Shown in pieces: positions 1 through 8,598 of a stretch of DNA of 64,000 bases. The notes beneath the pieces were generated by a model that saw only the letters and a list, made by a program, of their open reading frames with translations, made no database searches and had not been told where the DNA came from. A program made the translations under genes and the position numbers. Origin of the DNA: Mucilaginibacter galii (lineage in GTDB: Bacteria > Bacteroidota > Bacteroidia > Sphingobacteriales > Sphingobacteriaceae); assembly GCF_014635825.1 (NCBI RefSeq), contig NZ_BMDO01000010.1, forward strand, positions 62,001 through 126,000, read 5' to 3'. Positions within the stretch are counted from its first letter, which is position 1. Every line of letters starts with the position of its first letter.

Positions 1-1
1 T

Positions 2-1012
2 GAAGCCGTATTCGATCCAGAAAAGAACATATTCTTTAAGTTTGGTAAGGCCCAGCGATGGATACTTACAGATGATAAGGGGCAGCTTATAGGACGGGTT
101 GCTGCATTTATTAATGAAAAAAAAGCGTACAACTATGCGCAGCCAACAGGCGGCATGGGCTTTTTTGAGTGTATAGATAACCAGGATGCCGCCTTTTTAA
201 TTTTTGATACAGCTCAAAACTGGCTTAAGCAACATGGCATGCAAGCAATGGACGGCCCTATAAACTTTGGGGAGAACGATATGTTTTGGGGCTTATTGAT
301 AGATGGATTTATGCCGCAATCTTACGGAATGAACTACCATCACCCCTACTATAAAAAGTTTTTTGAAGATTACGGCTTCGTTACCTTGTACGAGCAGATC
401 ACTAATCATATTGACGCCCATAAACCGTTCCCTGAGCGCTTTACTAAAATTGCCAACTGGGTTATCCAAAAGCCGGGCTATAGGTTTGAACATTTGAAGG
501 CTTCGCAGATAGATAAGTTTGCATCGGATTTCATGGAAATTTATAACGATGCCTGGAAAGATTTTGAAAACTTTGTCCCCATACAAAGGGCTACCATTTT
601 AGAAACATTCAGAAAAATGAAAATGATCATGGACGAAAACCTTATCTGGTTTGCTTATGTAGACAACGAACCGGCAGCATTTATGGTAGTACTGCCCGAT
701 GCCAACCAAATGATCAAAACTTTTAACGGAAAGCTTACCCTCATTAACAAGCTTAAGTTTTTATACAACAAGTGGAAAGGCGTAAACCGCATGCGCGCCG
801 TAGTAATGGGTACCAAAACCAAATATCAGAAACATGGGCTCGAATCGGCCATGTTTATCAAGTTAAAGGAATATGTGCTGCCTTTAAAGCAATATGACGA
901 AATGGAGTTATCCTGGGTGGGCGATTTTAACGACAAAATGCTGGCCTTACACCAAGCCATGGGCGGCGTATTCGGGAAAAAGCACGCTACGCTGCGGTAT
1001 ATTTTTAAATAA
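2..1012 (+). CDS. GNAT-fold acyltransferase-like protein, 5' end cut by the window edge
   Basis: The frame is open from base 2 to the TAA at 1010-1012, so the gene starts outside the window; the ATG at 155 is internal, because the coding sequence upstream of it (FGKAQRWILTD...GRVAAFINE) reads as normal protein. The piece seen is about 336 residues. Its style matches long (about 370-390 residue) Bacteroidota proteins annotated as GNAT N-acetyltransferase-like, with two acyltransferase-like halves: an N-terminal half with the 'GPINFGEND' stretch and a C-terminal half containing 'ENLIWFAYVDNEPAAFMVV', which looks like the beta strands of a GNAT core. No substrate can be named. It is convergent with the next gene and separated from it by a perfect inverted repeat. 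Family assignment is moderate; function unknown. Confidence 0.6.
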   Translation, partial: EAVFDPEKNIFFKFGKAQRWILTDDKGQLIGRVAAFINEKKAYNYAQPTGGMGFFECIDNQDAAFLIFDTAQNWLKQHGMQAMDGPINFGENDMFWGLLIDGFMPQSYGMNYHHPYYKKFFEDYGFVTLYEQITNHIDAHKPFPERFTKIANWVIQKPGYRFEHLKASQIDKFASDFMEIYNDAWKDFENFVPIQRATILETFRKMKMIMDENLIWFAYVDNEPAAFMVVLPDANQMIKTFNGKLTLINKLKFLYNKWKGVNRMRAVVMGTKTKYQKHGLESAMFIKLKEYVLPLKQYDEMELSWVGDFNDKMLALHQAMGGVFGKKHATLRYIFK

Positions 1013-1040
1013 ATCTCCGTATTGATATGGTGGAATATAA

Positions 1041-1093
1041 GTCTGAGCTTGTCGAAGACTTGAACGCTTGCCAAGTCTTCGACAAGCTCAGAC
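1041..1093. repeat. Perfect 21-bp inverted repeat between convergent genes
   Basis: Left arm 1041-1061 (GTCTGAGCTTGTCGAAGACT plus T) is the exact reverse complement of 1073-1093, with an 11-base spacer. The gene on each side ends here, so it could act as a bidirectional terminator, although no T-run follows. The core GAGCTTGTCGAAG recurs at 43191-43255 and, in part, at 43140-43163, which marks it as a dispersed element rather than a locus-specific terminator. Confidence 0.85.
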
Positions 1094-1121
1094 TGACAAA
1101 TGATACCGTTAAGTAATAGCC

Positions 1122-1937
1122 TTACCGGTAAAATGCCCGGAAACGGCGTTCAAAGGTTTCAGAACTACCATAGCTGCCAGCGAGGGCTGTAAATGAGCTA
1201 TCGCCTTTATTAAGCGATGCCAAAATTTGCTTGATGTATTCGGGATGCGTTTTGATGATAAAAAAAATTATACCGTAGCCTACATTATACTTAAACTCAA
1301 CATCCTGTTTGTTGGCCCATGAACTCATTTCGGGCCCGAAGTACTTTTTCAGGTCAAGTTCACCTTTGCCAATATATTCTTTCAGTTTGCGCAAGCGGGG
1401 CGTTTGCTGGTCAATGTATACAGCGTTCTTATCGTTAACGTAAAGGCCTTCAAAAAACTCGGCCAAGCCTTCATTTATCCAGTTGGGCACACCATAATAA
1501 TTGTGGTATTGCATAAACAGATGGCTAACCTCGTGTACTATTACATTGGTATAATCATCTCCCTCGTAAATATAGCACTGCTTGGTACGGCCCGAATAGA
1601 AACCTGTTTTAGTAATGGAGGCACTCTCAGCATCCCTTACGGCTTCAAACTTTTTACGGCTTTTGTATAAATTTATAATTACAGGCAGGCTATCAGGAAT
1701 CTGCTTTTCAAACAGCCCGTTATAAACGTAAGCCTCATATTTAACGAGGCGAGTAAGCATAGCGGTATCTTGCGCATTGATCTTACCATCAACCGCGTTG
1801 TAGATTAGTTTTTGTGCATGCGTGTTGAACTGAAAAGCACACAGAAAAAAAACAGCCAGTAAAAAGGGTTTCTTTTTACTGGCTGATGCAACTTTATGCG
1901 GTTGCTTTGCTTTGTCTAAGTTCTTCAAACAACTCAA
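1122..1937 (-). CDS. Exported HExxH metallopeptidase-like protein (gluzincin type), non-ATG start
   Basis: A protein of about 271 residues with a basic N-terminus and hydrophobic segment (KKKPFLLAVFFLCAFQ) ending near 'THAQ', which reads as a signal peptide. The zinc-site motif HEVSH (residues 135-139) is followed by 'NEGLAEFFEG' (155-164), the layout of gluzincin peptidases of the MA clan and DUF1570-like proteins; both histidines and the motif glutamate are present. No ATG exists before the signal segment. The open frame begins with TTG at 1937 and has a second TTG at 1928, both inside the end of the upstream XRE gene, so translation is probably coupled to that gene. The likely role is a periplasmic or surface peptidase; the substrate is unknown. 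Confidence 0.65.
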   Translation of the reverse strand: MSCLKNLDKAKQPHKVASASKKKPFLLAVFFLCAFQFNTHAQKLIYNAVDGKINAQDTAMLTRLVKYEAYVYNGLFEKQIPDSLPVIINLYKSRKKFEAVRDAESASITKTGFYSGRTKQCYIYEGDDYTNVIVHEVSHLFMQYHNYYGVPNWINEGLAEFFEGLYVNDKNAVYIDQQTPRLRKLKEYIGKGELDLKKYFGPEMSSWANKQDVEFKYNVGYGIIFFIIKTHPEYIKQILASLNKGDSSFTALAGSYGSSETFERRFRAFYR

Positions 1938-2235
1938 TTACTTTTTTCTGAAGGTCAATAACTTCCGTTTCCCTATCCATTAACTTTTTATTGACATTCT
2001 CTAACTCGTTAACGTATTTTTGCTCGTATTCGGCATCGTTAAACGTAAGTAACTGAACCACTGACATTTCAAATAAATTGGCGATTTGCTCTAACCTCGA
2101 TAAGTTGATGTCGGTAATACCTGTTTCAATTTTTGAAAATGCAGGTATTGAAATATCCAGCCTTTTAGCTACATCTTCCTGACTCCAGCTTTTTTGGTGT
2201 CTTAATAATCTGATTTTTTTGCCAAGTGTTTTCAT
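1894..2235 (-). CDS. XRE-family helix-turn-helix regulator with C-terminal coiled coil
   Basis: A 113-residue protein. Residues 6-60 form a Cro/CI-type helix-turn-helix (WSQEDVAKRLDISIPAFSKIE), and residues 70-110 are a charged heptad-like coiled coil (EQKYVNELENVNKKL...), probably for dimerisation. This arrangement is common among small Bacteroidota XRE regulators. The gene overlaps the metallopeptidase frame by 44 bases and probably shares its transcript, so the pair may be functionally linked. It likely binds its own upstream region (2236-2309), which is very AT-rich; I could not pick out a clear operator. DNA-binding role is solid by family, targets unknown. Confidence 0.85.
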   Translation of the reverse strand: MKTLGKKIRLLRHQKSWSQEDVAKRLDISIPAFSKIETGITDINLSRLEQIANLFEMSVVQLLTFNDAEYEQKYVNELENVNKKLMDRETEVIDLQKKVIELFEELRQSKATA

Positions 2236-2309
2236 AATTTTAATTTGGGATAGGGTTTCTCAATAGTTAATAAAGTTACAATTATTTTTTAATTATAAAA
2301 ACTTACATT

Positions 2310-3668
2310 TTATTTATTTAATAAATAAGAAGCGAGTTCGTTCAGGTTCAAACCTCCAAAATTACCCGAGCTCATGAGCAATAAGTTTTTACTTTGCAGG
2401 TTTTGTGCCGAGACAAAATCTTTTAAAGCTTTGGAGTTATCAAAAAATATAAGGTTTTGCTGATTAAACGCAGTTTTCACTACAGATTCGTCGTAAGGTT
2501 CCATTTTTTTCTGCACAAAGGTTTGCGCATCAATATACACTACGGCAGTATCGGCTTCGTTCATACAGCCTGCATATTCATTTAAAAAATCTTTATTTAA
2601 ACTGCTAAATGTGTGCAGTTCCATACAGGCTATAAGCTGCCTGCGCGGAAATTGCGCCTTAACGGCCTTTATGGTTGCCTTTAATTTAGATGGCGAATGC
2701 GCAAAATCTTTATAAATATTGGTTACCTCGTTCTTACCCACCAACTCAAGCCTGCGTGCGGCACCTTTAAAGGTAACCATACTGGTGTAATAATCATGAG
2801 CGCTGATGCCTAACTCGCCGCATATAGAACGGGCAGCCTCAAGGTTAAGTAAATTATGCTCACCAAAAATTTGCAGCGGAAACTTAACCCCTTCGTTAAT
2901 AAGCAAGGTAACGCCATTGACCACCTCAAACTGCGGTAATTTGTAAGGTATTTTAGCTACCGGCGACTGATTATGGGCGATCATTTCACCCAAAATATCA
3001 TCATTGGCCGCATAAAACACTGTGCCGTTAGGTTGTATGGTTTGAATAAATATTTCAAACTGCTCAATATAGTTCTCAAACGTTGGGAAAACGTTGATAT
3101 GATCCCAGGCTATGCCGCTAATAACGGCCAGGTTTGCCTTATACAAATGAAACTTAGGGCGGCGGTCTATAGGCGATGAAAGGTATTCATCACCCTCTAT
3201 GATGATCAACGGAGCATCGCTCAATTTAACCATGGTATCAAAGCCTTCCAACTGTGCTCCTACCAGGTAATCAAAGTCTTTGCCTGCTGCTTGTAAGGCA
3301 TGTAAAATCATAGATGTGATGGTAGTTTTACCATGACTGCCACCTATAACTACACGTAATTTATCTTTGGATTGCTCATAAACGTATTCGGGGTACGAGT
3401 ATATTTTGATGCCTTTTTGCTGGGCTGCCAGTAGCTCGGGGTTATCGGCCCGGGCGTGCATTCCTAAAATAACGGCATCTAAATTATCAGTGATCTTTTC
3501 GGCGAACCAGCCATTTTGTTGTGGTAGCAAACCATGTTTAGCCAGGCGTGAAATAGAAGGCTCAAACAGCACATCATCAGAACCTGTAACCTCGAAACCT
3601 TTTTTGTGTAGTGCAATAGCCAGGTTGTGCATAGCGCTGCCACCTATGGCTATAAAATGTACCTTCAT
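2310..3668 (-). CDS. mpl: UDP-N-acetylmuramate:L-alanyl-gamma-D-glutamyl-meso-diaminopimelate ligase (Mpl)
   Basis: A 452-residue Mur-ligase family protein. The N-terminal Rossmann part opens with 'MKVHFIAIGGSAMHNLA', the central ATP-binding domain has the P-loop GGSHGKTT (about residues 109-116), and the C-terminal domain carries 'YKDFAHSPSKLKATI'. The sequence pattern is that of Mpl, which attaches recycled tripeptide from murein turnover to UDP-MurNAc in the cytoplasm; MurC itself normally lies in the dcw cluster, which is absent here. It is divergently arranged from the Rrf2 gene. Start ATG at 3668. The main alternative is a MurC paralogue, which I consider less likely because of the 'GSAMHNLA' opening. 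Confidence 0.9.
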   Translation of the reverse strand: MKVHFIAIGGSAMHNLAIALHKKGFEVTGSDDVLFEPSISRLAKHGLLPQQNGWFAEKITDNLDAVILGMHARADNPELLAAQQKGIKIYSYPEYVYEQSKDKLRVVIGGSHGKTTITSMILHALQAAGKDFDYLVGAQLEGFDTMVKLSDAPLIIIEGDEYLSSPIDRRPKFHLYKANLAVISGIAWDHINVFPTFENYIEQFEIFIQTIQPNGTVFYAANDDILGEMIAHNQSPVAKIPYKLPQFEVVNGVTLLINEGVKFPLQIFGEHNLLNLEAARSICGELGISAHDYYTSMVTFKGAARRLELVGKNEVTNIYKDFAHSPSKLKATIKAVKAQFPRRQLIACMELHTFSSLNKDFLNEYAGCMNEADTAVVYIDAQTFVQKKMEPYDESVVKTAFNQQNLIFFDNSKALKDFVSAQNLQSKNLLLMSSGNFGGLNLNELASYLLNK

Positions 3669-3829
3669 TTAAATTTTTAGCTTTTAAAGCGATGTTGTAC
3701 AAAGAAAAACAAAAACTGCTAAGTCTTCAAATAATTTAGCTTCAAGTTACTTTACTTAACCAATTTTAACAATCAGCGCTTATTAAACTTGTAGTATTGT
3801 AATATATGCGTCATAGCACTTAGCATAAA

Positions 3830-3859
3830 TTGCATATCATAGAATTATGACTACTTTTG
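3830..3859 (+). promoter_or_regulatory. Bacteroidota-type promoter for the Rrf2-oxidoreductase pair
   Basis: A -7 box TACTTTTG (3852-3859, consensus TAnnTTTG) and a -33 TTG (3830-3832) are exactly 19 bases apart, the usual Bacteroidota spacing. The -7 box lies 23 bases before the Rrf2 ATG. Confidence 0.65.
3837..3850. promoter_or_regulatory. Candidate operator inside the Rrf2 promoter
   Basis: TCATA-GAAT-TATGA, a perfect 5-bp-arm inverted repeat, sits between the -33 and -7 elements, where a bound repressor would block transcription. Rrf2 proteins of this kind often regulate their own operon. The arms are short, so chance is possible. Confidence 0.4.
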
Positions 3860-3882
3860 AACTGTAATAATAATAATTACAA

Positions 3883-4290
3883 ATGAACGGACGATTTCAA
3901 ATTTCTATGCACATTATGACTTTGCTTTGCACAGCAGGGAACGACGTGCTATCGTCTGATTATATTGCCGGGAGTGTAAATATTAACCCGGTGCTCATTC
4001 GCAAGGAACTTAGCAACCTTATTAAACATAAACTGGTAGCCAGTAAAGAAGGAAAGAGCGGTGGCTATACGCTTTCTAAACCGGCTGCACAGATAAGTGT
4101 GGCCGATGTATACCACGCCGTTCAGGTAAACCCGGTATTAGGAAAAGCACGTAATACGCCTAACCCTAAATGCCCTATTGGAAAAGAAATTAATAAGCAT
4201 TTAAATCAACTGAACAATGAGGTTGACCAGATGATTATCAAGAAACTGGGCAAGCAGTCTATTGCCGCATTTACAAAATTATTCGACTAA
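3883..4290 (+). CDS. Rrf2-family transcriptional regulator
   Basis: A 135-residue winged-helix protein of the Rrf2 family, similar in layout to Bacillus YwnA. The N-terminal wHTH includes 'LSSDYIAGSVNINPVLIRKELSNL', followed by the wing 'GKSGGYTLSKP'. The central region has one cysteine (KCPIG), not the three-cysteine cluster used by IscR or NsrR to hold an iron-sulfur centre, so it is more likely a redox or ligand sensor than an Fe-S sensor. It is followed after 46 bases by a NAD(P)-binding oxidoreductase, the same pairing as ywnA-ywnB, and probably represses the pair from the inverted repeat in their promoter. Confidence 0.87.
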   Translation: MNGRFQISMHIMTLLCTAGNDVLSSDYIAGSVNINPVLIRKELSNLIKHKLVASKEGKSGGYTLSKPAAQISVADVYHAVQVNPVLGKARNTPNPKCPIGKEINKHLNQLNNEVDQMIIKKLGKQSIAAFTKLFD

Positions 4291-4336
4291 AATTTTTTTA
4301 ATATAAACTGAAACATTAAACATTACATTTTAAATT

Positions 4337-4978
4337 ATGAAAGTAGCAATTATTGGCGCCACAGGCTTTGTTGGCCCTAAAGTAGTTAACGAAGCATTAA
4401 ACCGCGGTTACGAAGTAACTGCCTTTGCCCGCCAGCCCGAAAAGTTAGAGATAGAGAACGAAAAGCTGACCAAGCAATCGGTTGATATTAACGATACCGA
4501 AATACTGGCCAATTTACTGGTGGGGCATGATGCCGTGATCAGTACTTTTAACGCCGGCTGGACCAATCCTAATTTGTATGAAGACTTTTTGAAAGGCAGC
4601 CGGTCTATACAAGCGGCCACTAAGCAAGCCGGTATAAAGCGCTACATCACGGTAGGCGGTGCCGGCAGTTTGTACATACACGGTGCTCAACTGGTAGATG
4701 GCCCACACTTCCCGGCCGAATACAAACCCGGAGCCACCGCCGCACGCGATTACCTGACCGAGCTGCGCAACGAGAACGAACTGGACTGGACGTTTGTAAG
4801 CCCTGCCATTAACCTGCATCCGGGCACGCGTACCGCCAACTTCCGTTTAGGCACCGAAGAGCCCGTATTTAACACGGAAGGTAAAAGCGAAATTTCAGCA
4901 GAAGATCTGGCCGTTGCCTTGCTTGATGAATTAGAGAAAAACCAATTTGTGAAACAACGTTTCACTTTAGGTTACTAA
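4337..4978 (+). CDS. NAD(P)-dependent oxidoreductase, atypical SDR (YwnB/NmrA-like)
   Basis: A 213-residue single-domain Rossmann protein with the glycine motif 'IIGATGFVGPKV' (residues 5-16), a phosphate-binding style Arg after the second strand (TAFARQPEKL), and 'YITVGGAGSLYI', typical of the atypical SDR_a5 group that includes biliverdin reductase B-like and NmrA-like proteins. The catalytic YxxxK of classical SDRs is not evident. It is co-transcribed with the Rrf2 regulator and followed by a strong terminator. A cytoplasmic NAD(P)H-dependent reductase responding to redox or electrophile stress is the best guess; the substrate is unknown. Confidence 0.8.
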   Translation: MKVAIIGATGFVGPKVVNEALNRGYEVTAFARQPEKLEIENEKLTKQSVDINDTEILANLLVGHDAVISTFNAGWTNPNLYEDFLKGSRSIQAATKQAGIKRYITVGGAGSLYIHGAQLVDGPHFPAEYKPGATAARDYLTELRNENELDWTFVSPAINLHPGTRTANFRLGTEEPVFNTEGKSEISAEDLAVALLDELEKNQFVKQRFTLGY

Positions 4979-4980
4979 AT

Positions 4981-5016
4981 AAAAAAAGGAGCGGTTAGTA
5001 ACCGCTCCTTTTTTTA
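4981..5016. terminator. Bidirectional rho-independent terminator
   Basis: A perfect 10-bp stem GGAGCGGTTA / TAACCGCTCC with a one-base centre is flanked by seven A's and seven T's, so it works for both the oxidoreductase (plus) and prmA (minus), which end on either side of it. Confidence 0.95.
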
Positions 5017-5853
5017 TACCTTCACAAATTTTGCTGCTACCCAGTGGTTACTGGTTTTGTGGCTTATATAATTCAGGCCATTTTTATGAGCCGATTCTTT
5101 GATGATATCCAAATCAGTATGCTCATAAAACCCGCTGAAATATATTTCGCCCCCCGGTTTAAGCACTTCACTATAGCGCTCCATTTGGTCGGTGAGTATG
5201 TTCCGGTTAATATTGGCTAATATAATATCGAACTCTTCTTCCGGAATATCCTCTTTAGAGCCACAGATAACGTGTACACCTCTTACGTGGTTTAAGGCTG
5301 TGTTTTCAAAAGTGCTTTTATAACACAGCATATCGTAATCAATAGCGGTTAAATTGGCCGCGCCTAATTTAGCTGCCAATATAGCCAGGATGCCTGTACC
5401 GCAGCCCATATCCAACACCTTTTTACCTTTAAAATCAGTTTCGAGCATGCTGCTCATCATGAGGCAAGTGGTATCGTGGTGACCGGTACCAAAGGCCATT
5501 TTAGGATCGATGATGATCTCGTACGGAAACTCGGGCCTGGCATCATGAAATGTGGCCCGTACGTAAATTTGATCACCAACCTCAATAGGCTTAAAATTAC
5601 TTTCCCATACCTCGTTCCAGTTCTTATGCGGAATAAGGTTCACCTCGTACGAAAACGTGATCATGTCGTTATACAAGGCCAGCCTATCGTCTACCTGCCC
5701 TTTATCAAAATCTTCTGAAGGAATGTAGGCCTTAAAGCCAAAATCCGTTTCCTCAAAGGTATCAAAACCCATGTCGGCCAGTTCATCAATCAGCAAGTCG
5801 CTGTGATGATCTTCGGCACTCATAACGGTGAAAAGCAGTTCGTAGTAGTTCAT
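5014..5853 (-). CDS. prmA: Ribosomal protein L11 methyltransferase
   Basis: A 279-residue class I SAM methyltransferase that trimethylates ribosomal protein L11. The N-terminal substrate-recognition part (MNYYELLFTV...) is followed by the diagnostic 'DPKMAFGTGHHDTT' and the SAM motif 'VLDMGCGTGILAILAAKLGA'. The catalytic-loop motif appears as 'ILANINRNIL', as in PrmA (NxNxxxL). Length matches the family. The stop codon lies at the edge of the shared terminator with the upstream convergent gene. It is preceded by tpiA in the same direction, with a repeat-bearing gap of 95 bases, so the two may share a transcript. Confidence 0.95.
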   Translation of the reverse strand: MNYYELLFTVMSAEDHHSDLLIDELADMGFDTFEETDFGFKAYIPSEDFDKGQVDDRLALYNDMITFSYEVNLIPHKNWNEVWESNFKPIEVGDQIYVRATFHDARPEFPYEIIIDPKMAFGTGHHDTTCLMMSSMLETDFKGKKVLDMGCGTGILAILAAKLGAANLTAIDYDMLCYKSTFENTALNHVRGVHVICGSKEDIPEEEFDIILANINRNILTDQMERYSEVLKPGGEIYFSGFYEHTDLDIIKESAHKNGLNYISHKTSNHWVAAKFVKV

Positions 5854-5857
5854 GTGA

Positions 5858-5943
5858 GTTGTGGGTTTTGAGTTGTATGTTGTGAGTTATGAAAATGTGT
5901 ACTAACCTCGTTCCGTACAACTCACAACATACAACTTACAACC
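5858..5943. repeat. Imperfect inverted repeat between tpiA and prmA
   Basis: The left arm around 5868-5888 (GAGTTGTATGTTGTGAGTT) pairs with the right arm 5919-5943 (AACTCACAACATACAACTTA and on). The element lies inside an apparent minus-strand operon. It carries no T-run, so it looks like an mRNA hairpin or dispersed repeat rather than a terminator. Confidence 0.75.
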
Positions 5944-5948
5944 AATGA

Positions 5949-6713
5949 TTAATTAAACACCTTTACAATATCCAAAAAGTCGCGCGATTTTAGCGATGCA
6001 CCGCCTATAAGGCCGCCATCAATATCTGCTTGCGCAAACAGTTCGGCTGCATTTCTAGGGTTGCAGCTTCCACCGTACAAAATGGTAGTGTTATCGGCTA
6101 CTTCCTGGTTGTAATTATTGGCAATTTCTTCACGAAAAAAGGCATGTATTTCCTGCGCTTGCTCTGCCGATGCTGTTTTACCAGTACCTATAGCCCAAAC
6201 CGGCTCGTAAGCTAAAACTACCTGCGCAAACTGCTCGGTACTTAAATGGAAAACACCTTCCTGCAATTGCGTTTTGATGATGTCGAAGTGTTGCTCTGCT
6301 TCGCGCTCCTCTAAGGTTTCGCCAATGCAAAAGATGGGCTTTAAGCCGTTAGCCAGGGCAGTATCAGTTTTTTTGGCTAACAATTGGTTGTCTTCACCAA
6401 AGTACTGGCGACGCTCCGAGTGACCTAAAATTACATATTCTGCACCTGTAGATTTCACCATTTTAGCCGAAATTTCGCCGGTGTAAGCGCCTGATTCATT
6501 TTGGTGGGCATTTTGTGCGCCTACGGCAATTTTATCGTAACCTTTGGCTAACTGCACCAGGCTGTTCAGGTGTATAAACGGCGAGCATATTACGGCTTGC
6601 TGCGAACCGGTAATTTCGTCTTTTACCATGTTGGCAATTTCTGAAAACAGGGCCATCCCCTCGTTGTAATCCAGGTTCATTTTCCAGTTGCCGGCAACTA
6701 TCTTTTTTCTCAT
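5949..6713 (-). CDS. tpiA: Triosephosphate isomerase
   Basis: A 254-residue TIM barrel that interconverts dihydroxyacetone phosphate and glyceraldehyde 3-phosphate in glycolysis and gluconeogenesis. All signatures are visible: 'GNWKMN' (substrate Asn and Lys, residues 8-13), 'ILGHSERR' with the electrophilic His, '[15 protein letters not shown]' with the catalytic Glu and flexible loop 6, and 'YGGSCNPRN' for phosphate binding. Length is normal. It lies 4 bases downstream of the GlmU-like gene, so the two form an operon with coupled sugar-phosphate themes. Confidence 0.97.
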   Translation of the reverse strand: MRKKIVAGNWKMNLDYNEGMALFSEIANMVKDEITGSQQAVICSPFIHLNSLVQLAKGYDKIAVGAQNAHQNESGAYTGEISAKMVKSTGAEYVILGHSERRQYFGEDNQLLAKKTDTALANGLKPIFCIGETLEEREAEQHFDIIKTQLQEGVFHLSTEQFAQVVLAYEPVWAIGTGKTASAEQAQEIHAFFREEIANNYNQEVADNTTILYGGSCNPRNAAELFAQADIDGGLIGGASLKSRDFLDIVKVFN

Positions 6714-6717
6714 GATG

Positions 6718-7899
6718 TTAAAATCTTCTGTATGGTTGGGTTAAATTAAATACTTCTTGCAGTAATAGCTTCTCGGTTTCGTCGAAATGCTTGTCGCGGC
6801 GGGCATAAACCCTTTCTATGGTTTCAAAAACCTTATCCAGCTTGTATACCTCTAAATGGTGAGCCCCTCCCCACGAAAAATCGGGCACGTAATTGCGGGG
6901 GTAGCCGGCACCGAAAACATTAGCGCTCACCCCTACTACCGTGCCGGTATTAAACATGGTGTTGATGCCACATTTGGCATGATCGGCCATAATGAGGCCG
7001 CAAAATTGCAAACCTGTAGGCCGAAAGTGCTGGGTGGTATAATCCCACAGTTTTACTTCGGTATAATTATTCTTTAAGTTGGAATTGTTGCTATCGGCTC
7101 CAATATTGCACCACTCCCCTAACACCGCGTTACCTAAATACCCTTCATGCCCTTTAGACGAGTACCCCCATAACACAGCGTTGTTGATCTCGCCGCCTAC
7201 CCGGCAGTAAGGACCAATAGTGGTGGCGCCATAAATTTTGGCACCCATTTTAATTTGCGAGTTATTGCACAAAGCCAGCGCGCCGCGTATGTGAGTACCT
7301 TCCCATACTTCGGTATCGGTACCCAGGTAAATGGGGCCGCTTTTAGTATTAAAGGTAGAACACTCTGCAACAGCACCTTCTTCAGCAAAAAAGTTATCGC
7401 CTATAATGGTATTGGTTTGACTTATAGCCGCGCTGCTACGCCCTTGCGTAAGCAAGTCGAAATCGCGCTGCAACTCGATACCGTTATTTCTGAAAATATC
7501 TTCAGGATGTTTTATATAAATAATATCTTCTATATAATCGTGAACCCGGTCAAATTGCTTCTGAGCACTAAACTCACGCGCGCTTACTTCGTTAAGTTTT
7601 ACAGCTATTAAACGCCCTTTGTAATGTAAACCTTCACCAGTGGGTAATTTGTCAATAGCTTCAAGCAAGCGTGGGTTGGGGCAAAAGCTTCCGTTTATAA
7701 AAAGATTTTCGGCGTTAATTTGCACCGGGAATTTTCCTTGCAAATAAGGCTGTGTATGGTAGGAGAAATCAGCTTGCAGATGCTTTGCCCATTTTTCGGC
7801 AATGGTAAGTATACCTATGCGCAGGTTGGCTACCGGACGGGTGTACGTTAAAGGCAGTAATGTTTGATGCGCGTGATCGTCGAAAAAGATGATAGCCAT
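6718..7899 (-). CDS. GlmU-like sugar-nucleotide enzyme, Bacteroidota alternative type
   Basis: A 393-residue protein matching the Bacteroidota family described as an alternative GlmU (predicted UDP-GlcNAc diphosphorylase and GlcN-1-P N-acetyltransferase). The N-terminus '[27 protein letters not shown]' is the degenerate nucleotidyltransferase-type domain of this family. From about residue 165 on, isoleucine- and glycine-rich hexapeptide-like turns ([31 protein letters not shown]) form a left-handed beta helix typical of acyltransferases. It probably supplies UDP-GlcNAc for peptidoglycan and envelope sugars. The adjacent tpiA supports a housekeeping location. Exact catalytic activity has been inferred for the family by genome context rather than seen here. 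Confidence 0.82.
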   Translation of the reverse strand: MAIIFFDDHAHQTLLPLTYTRPVANLRIGILTIAEKWAKHLQADFSYHTQPYLQGKFPVQINAENLFINGSFCPNPRLLEAIDKLPTGEGLHYKGRLIAVKLNEVSAREFSAQKQFDRVHDYIEDIIYIKHPEDIFRNNGIELQRDFDLLTQGRSSAAISQTNTIIGDNFFAEEGAVAECSTFNTKSGPIYLGTDTEVWEGTHIRGALALCNNSQIKMGAKIYGATTIGPYCRVGGEINNAVLWGYSSKGHEGYLGNAVLGEWCNIGADSNNSNLKNNYTEVKLWDYTTQHFRPTGLQFCGLIMADHAKCGINTMFNTGTVVGVSANVFGAGYPRNYVPDFSWGGAHHLEVYKLDKVFETIERVYARRDKHFDETEKLLLQEVFNLTQPYRRF

Positions 7900-7914
7900 G
7901 GGTCAAAAATAAAA

Positions 7915-7942
7915 AAGTCTCCCGATACATCGGGAGACTTTC
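7915..7942 (-). terminator. Rho-independent terminator of the L31 gene
   Basis: A hairpin AAGTCTCCCGAT / ATCGGGAGACTT with a 4-base loop, followed on the minus strand by a T-rich run (7900-7914). It separates the L31 gene from the GlmU-like gene. Confidence 0.9.
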
Positions 7943-7961
7943 AAATATTTGTTTGACTCGA

Positions 7962-8210
7962 TTACTTTTTGTTGTAACGGGTACGGAATTTATCGATACG
8001 ACCTGCAGTATCTACCAGTTTCATTTTACCGGTGTAGAACGGATGCGAGGTGTGTGAAATCTCTAACTTCACTAATGGATATTCATTGCCGTCTTCCCAC
8101 TTAACGGTTTCACGGGTATCAATGCAAGATTTAGTAATGAAAGAATATTCGTTAGACATATCTTTAAATACAACTAATCTATAGTTTGATGGATGCAGGT
8201 CTTTTTTCAT
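7962..8210 (-). CDS. rpmE2: 50S ribosomal protein L31, type B (zinc-independent)
   Basis: An 82-residue L31 with the usual start '[19 protein letters not shown]' and the '[21 protein letters not shown]' end. The cysteine ligands of zinc-binding type A L31 are missing (only one Cys, in 'TKSCIDT'), so this is the C-minus or type B form. In many bacteria that form replaces the zinc form during zinc shortage, but in most Bacteroidota it is the only copy; I see no Zur-like site upstream. It is a single-gene unit with its own promoter and terminator. Confidence 0.95.
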   Translation of the reverse strand: MKKDLHPSNYRLVVFKDMSNEYSFITKSCIDTRETVKWEDGNEYPLVKLEISHTSHPFYTGKMKLVDTAGRIDKFRTRYNKK

Positions 8211-8241
8211 GTTACTGTGTACTTTCCTTTCAAAAGAGGTG

Positions 8242-8249
8242 CAAATATA
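8242..8249 (-). promoter_or_regulatory. Candidate -7 box of the L31 gene
   Basis: On the minus strand this reads TATATTTG, matching TAnnTTTG, 31 bases before the ATG. A weak -33-like TTTAC lies about 19 bases further upstream. Confidence 0.5.
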
Positions 8250-8598
8250 GTAAATATTTATATACGTGTAAATAGTTGGTTTAATTATTTTTCCACAGTT
8301 TGCAGGAAGTAATTAGCGTTCATACGCTTTAGTTCAAAGTAAATACTGCATTAGTAAACCTATTCATAATTGCGCTAATTATAAAAAAAGCAATTTAAAA
8401 AATAAACGACAGCTCAGAGATATAAATGTTGTAAATGAATCCGGCATTGCCTCCGGACGGGCTGATTATTCCAAGTTAAGGCTACTATATTTTATTTTCG
8501 ATTATTATCAAAGCAGATTTTCCATCTTCTAATCCTCAATAAAACATCAACTACAATAATGGGTTAAAATAGTCATAACTATATATCCAATTACAATT
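8250..8598. other. AT-rich gap with no gene seen
   Basis: These 349 bases separate the divergent L31 and cupin genes. I found no open frame with sensible composition, no RNA gene and no strong repeat. Some promoter sequence for the cupin must lie here, but no clean TAnnTTTG box precedes it. Confidence 0.5.
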
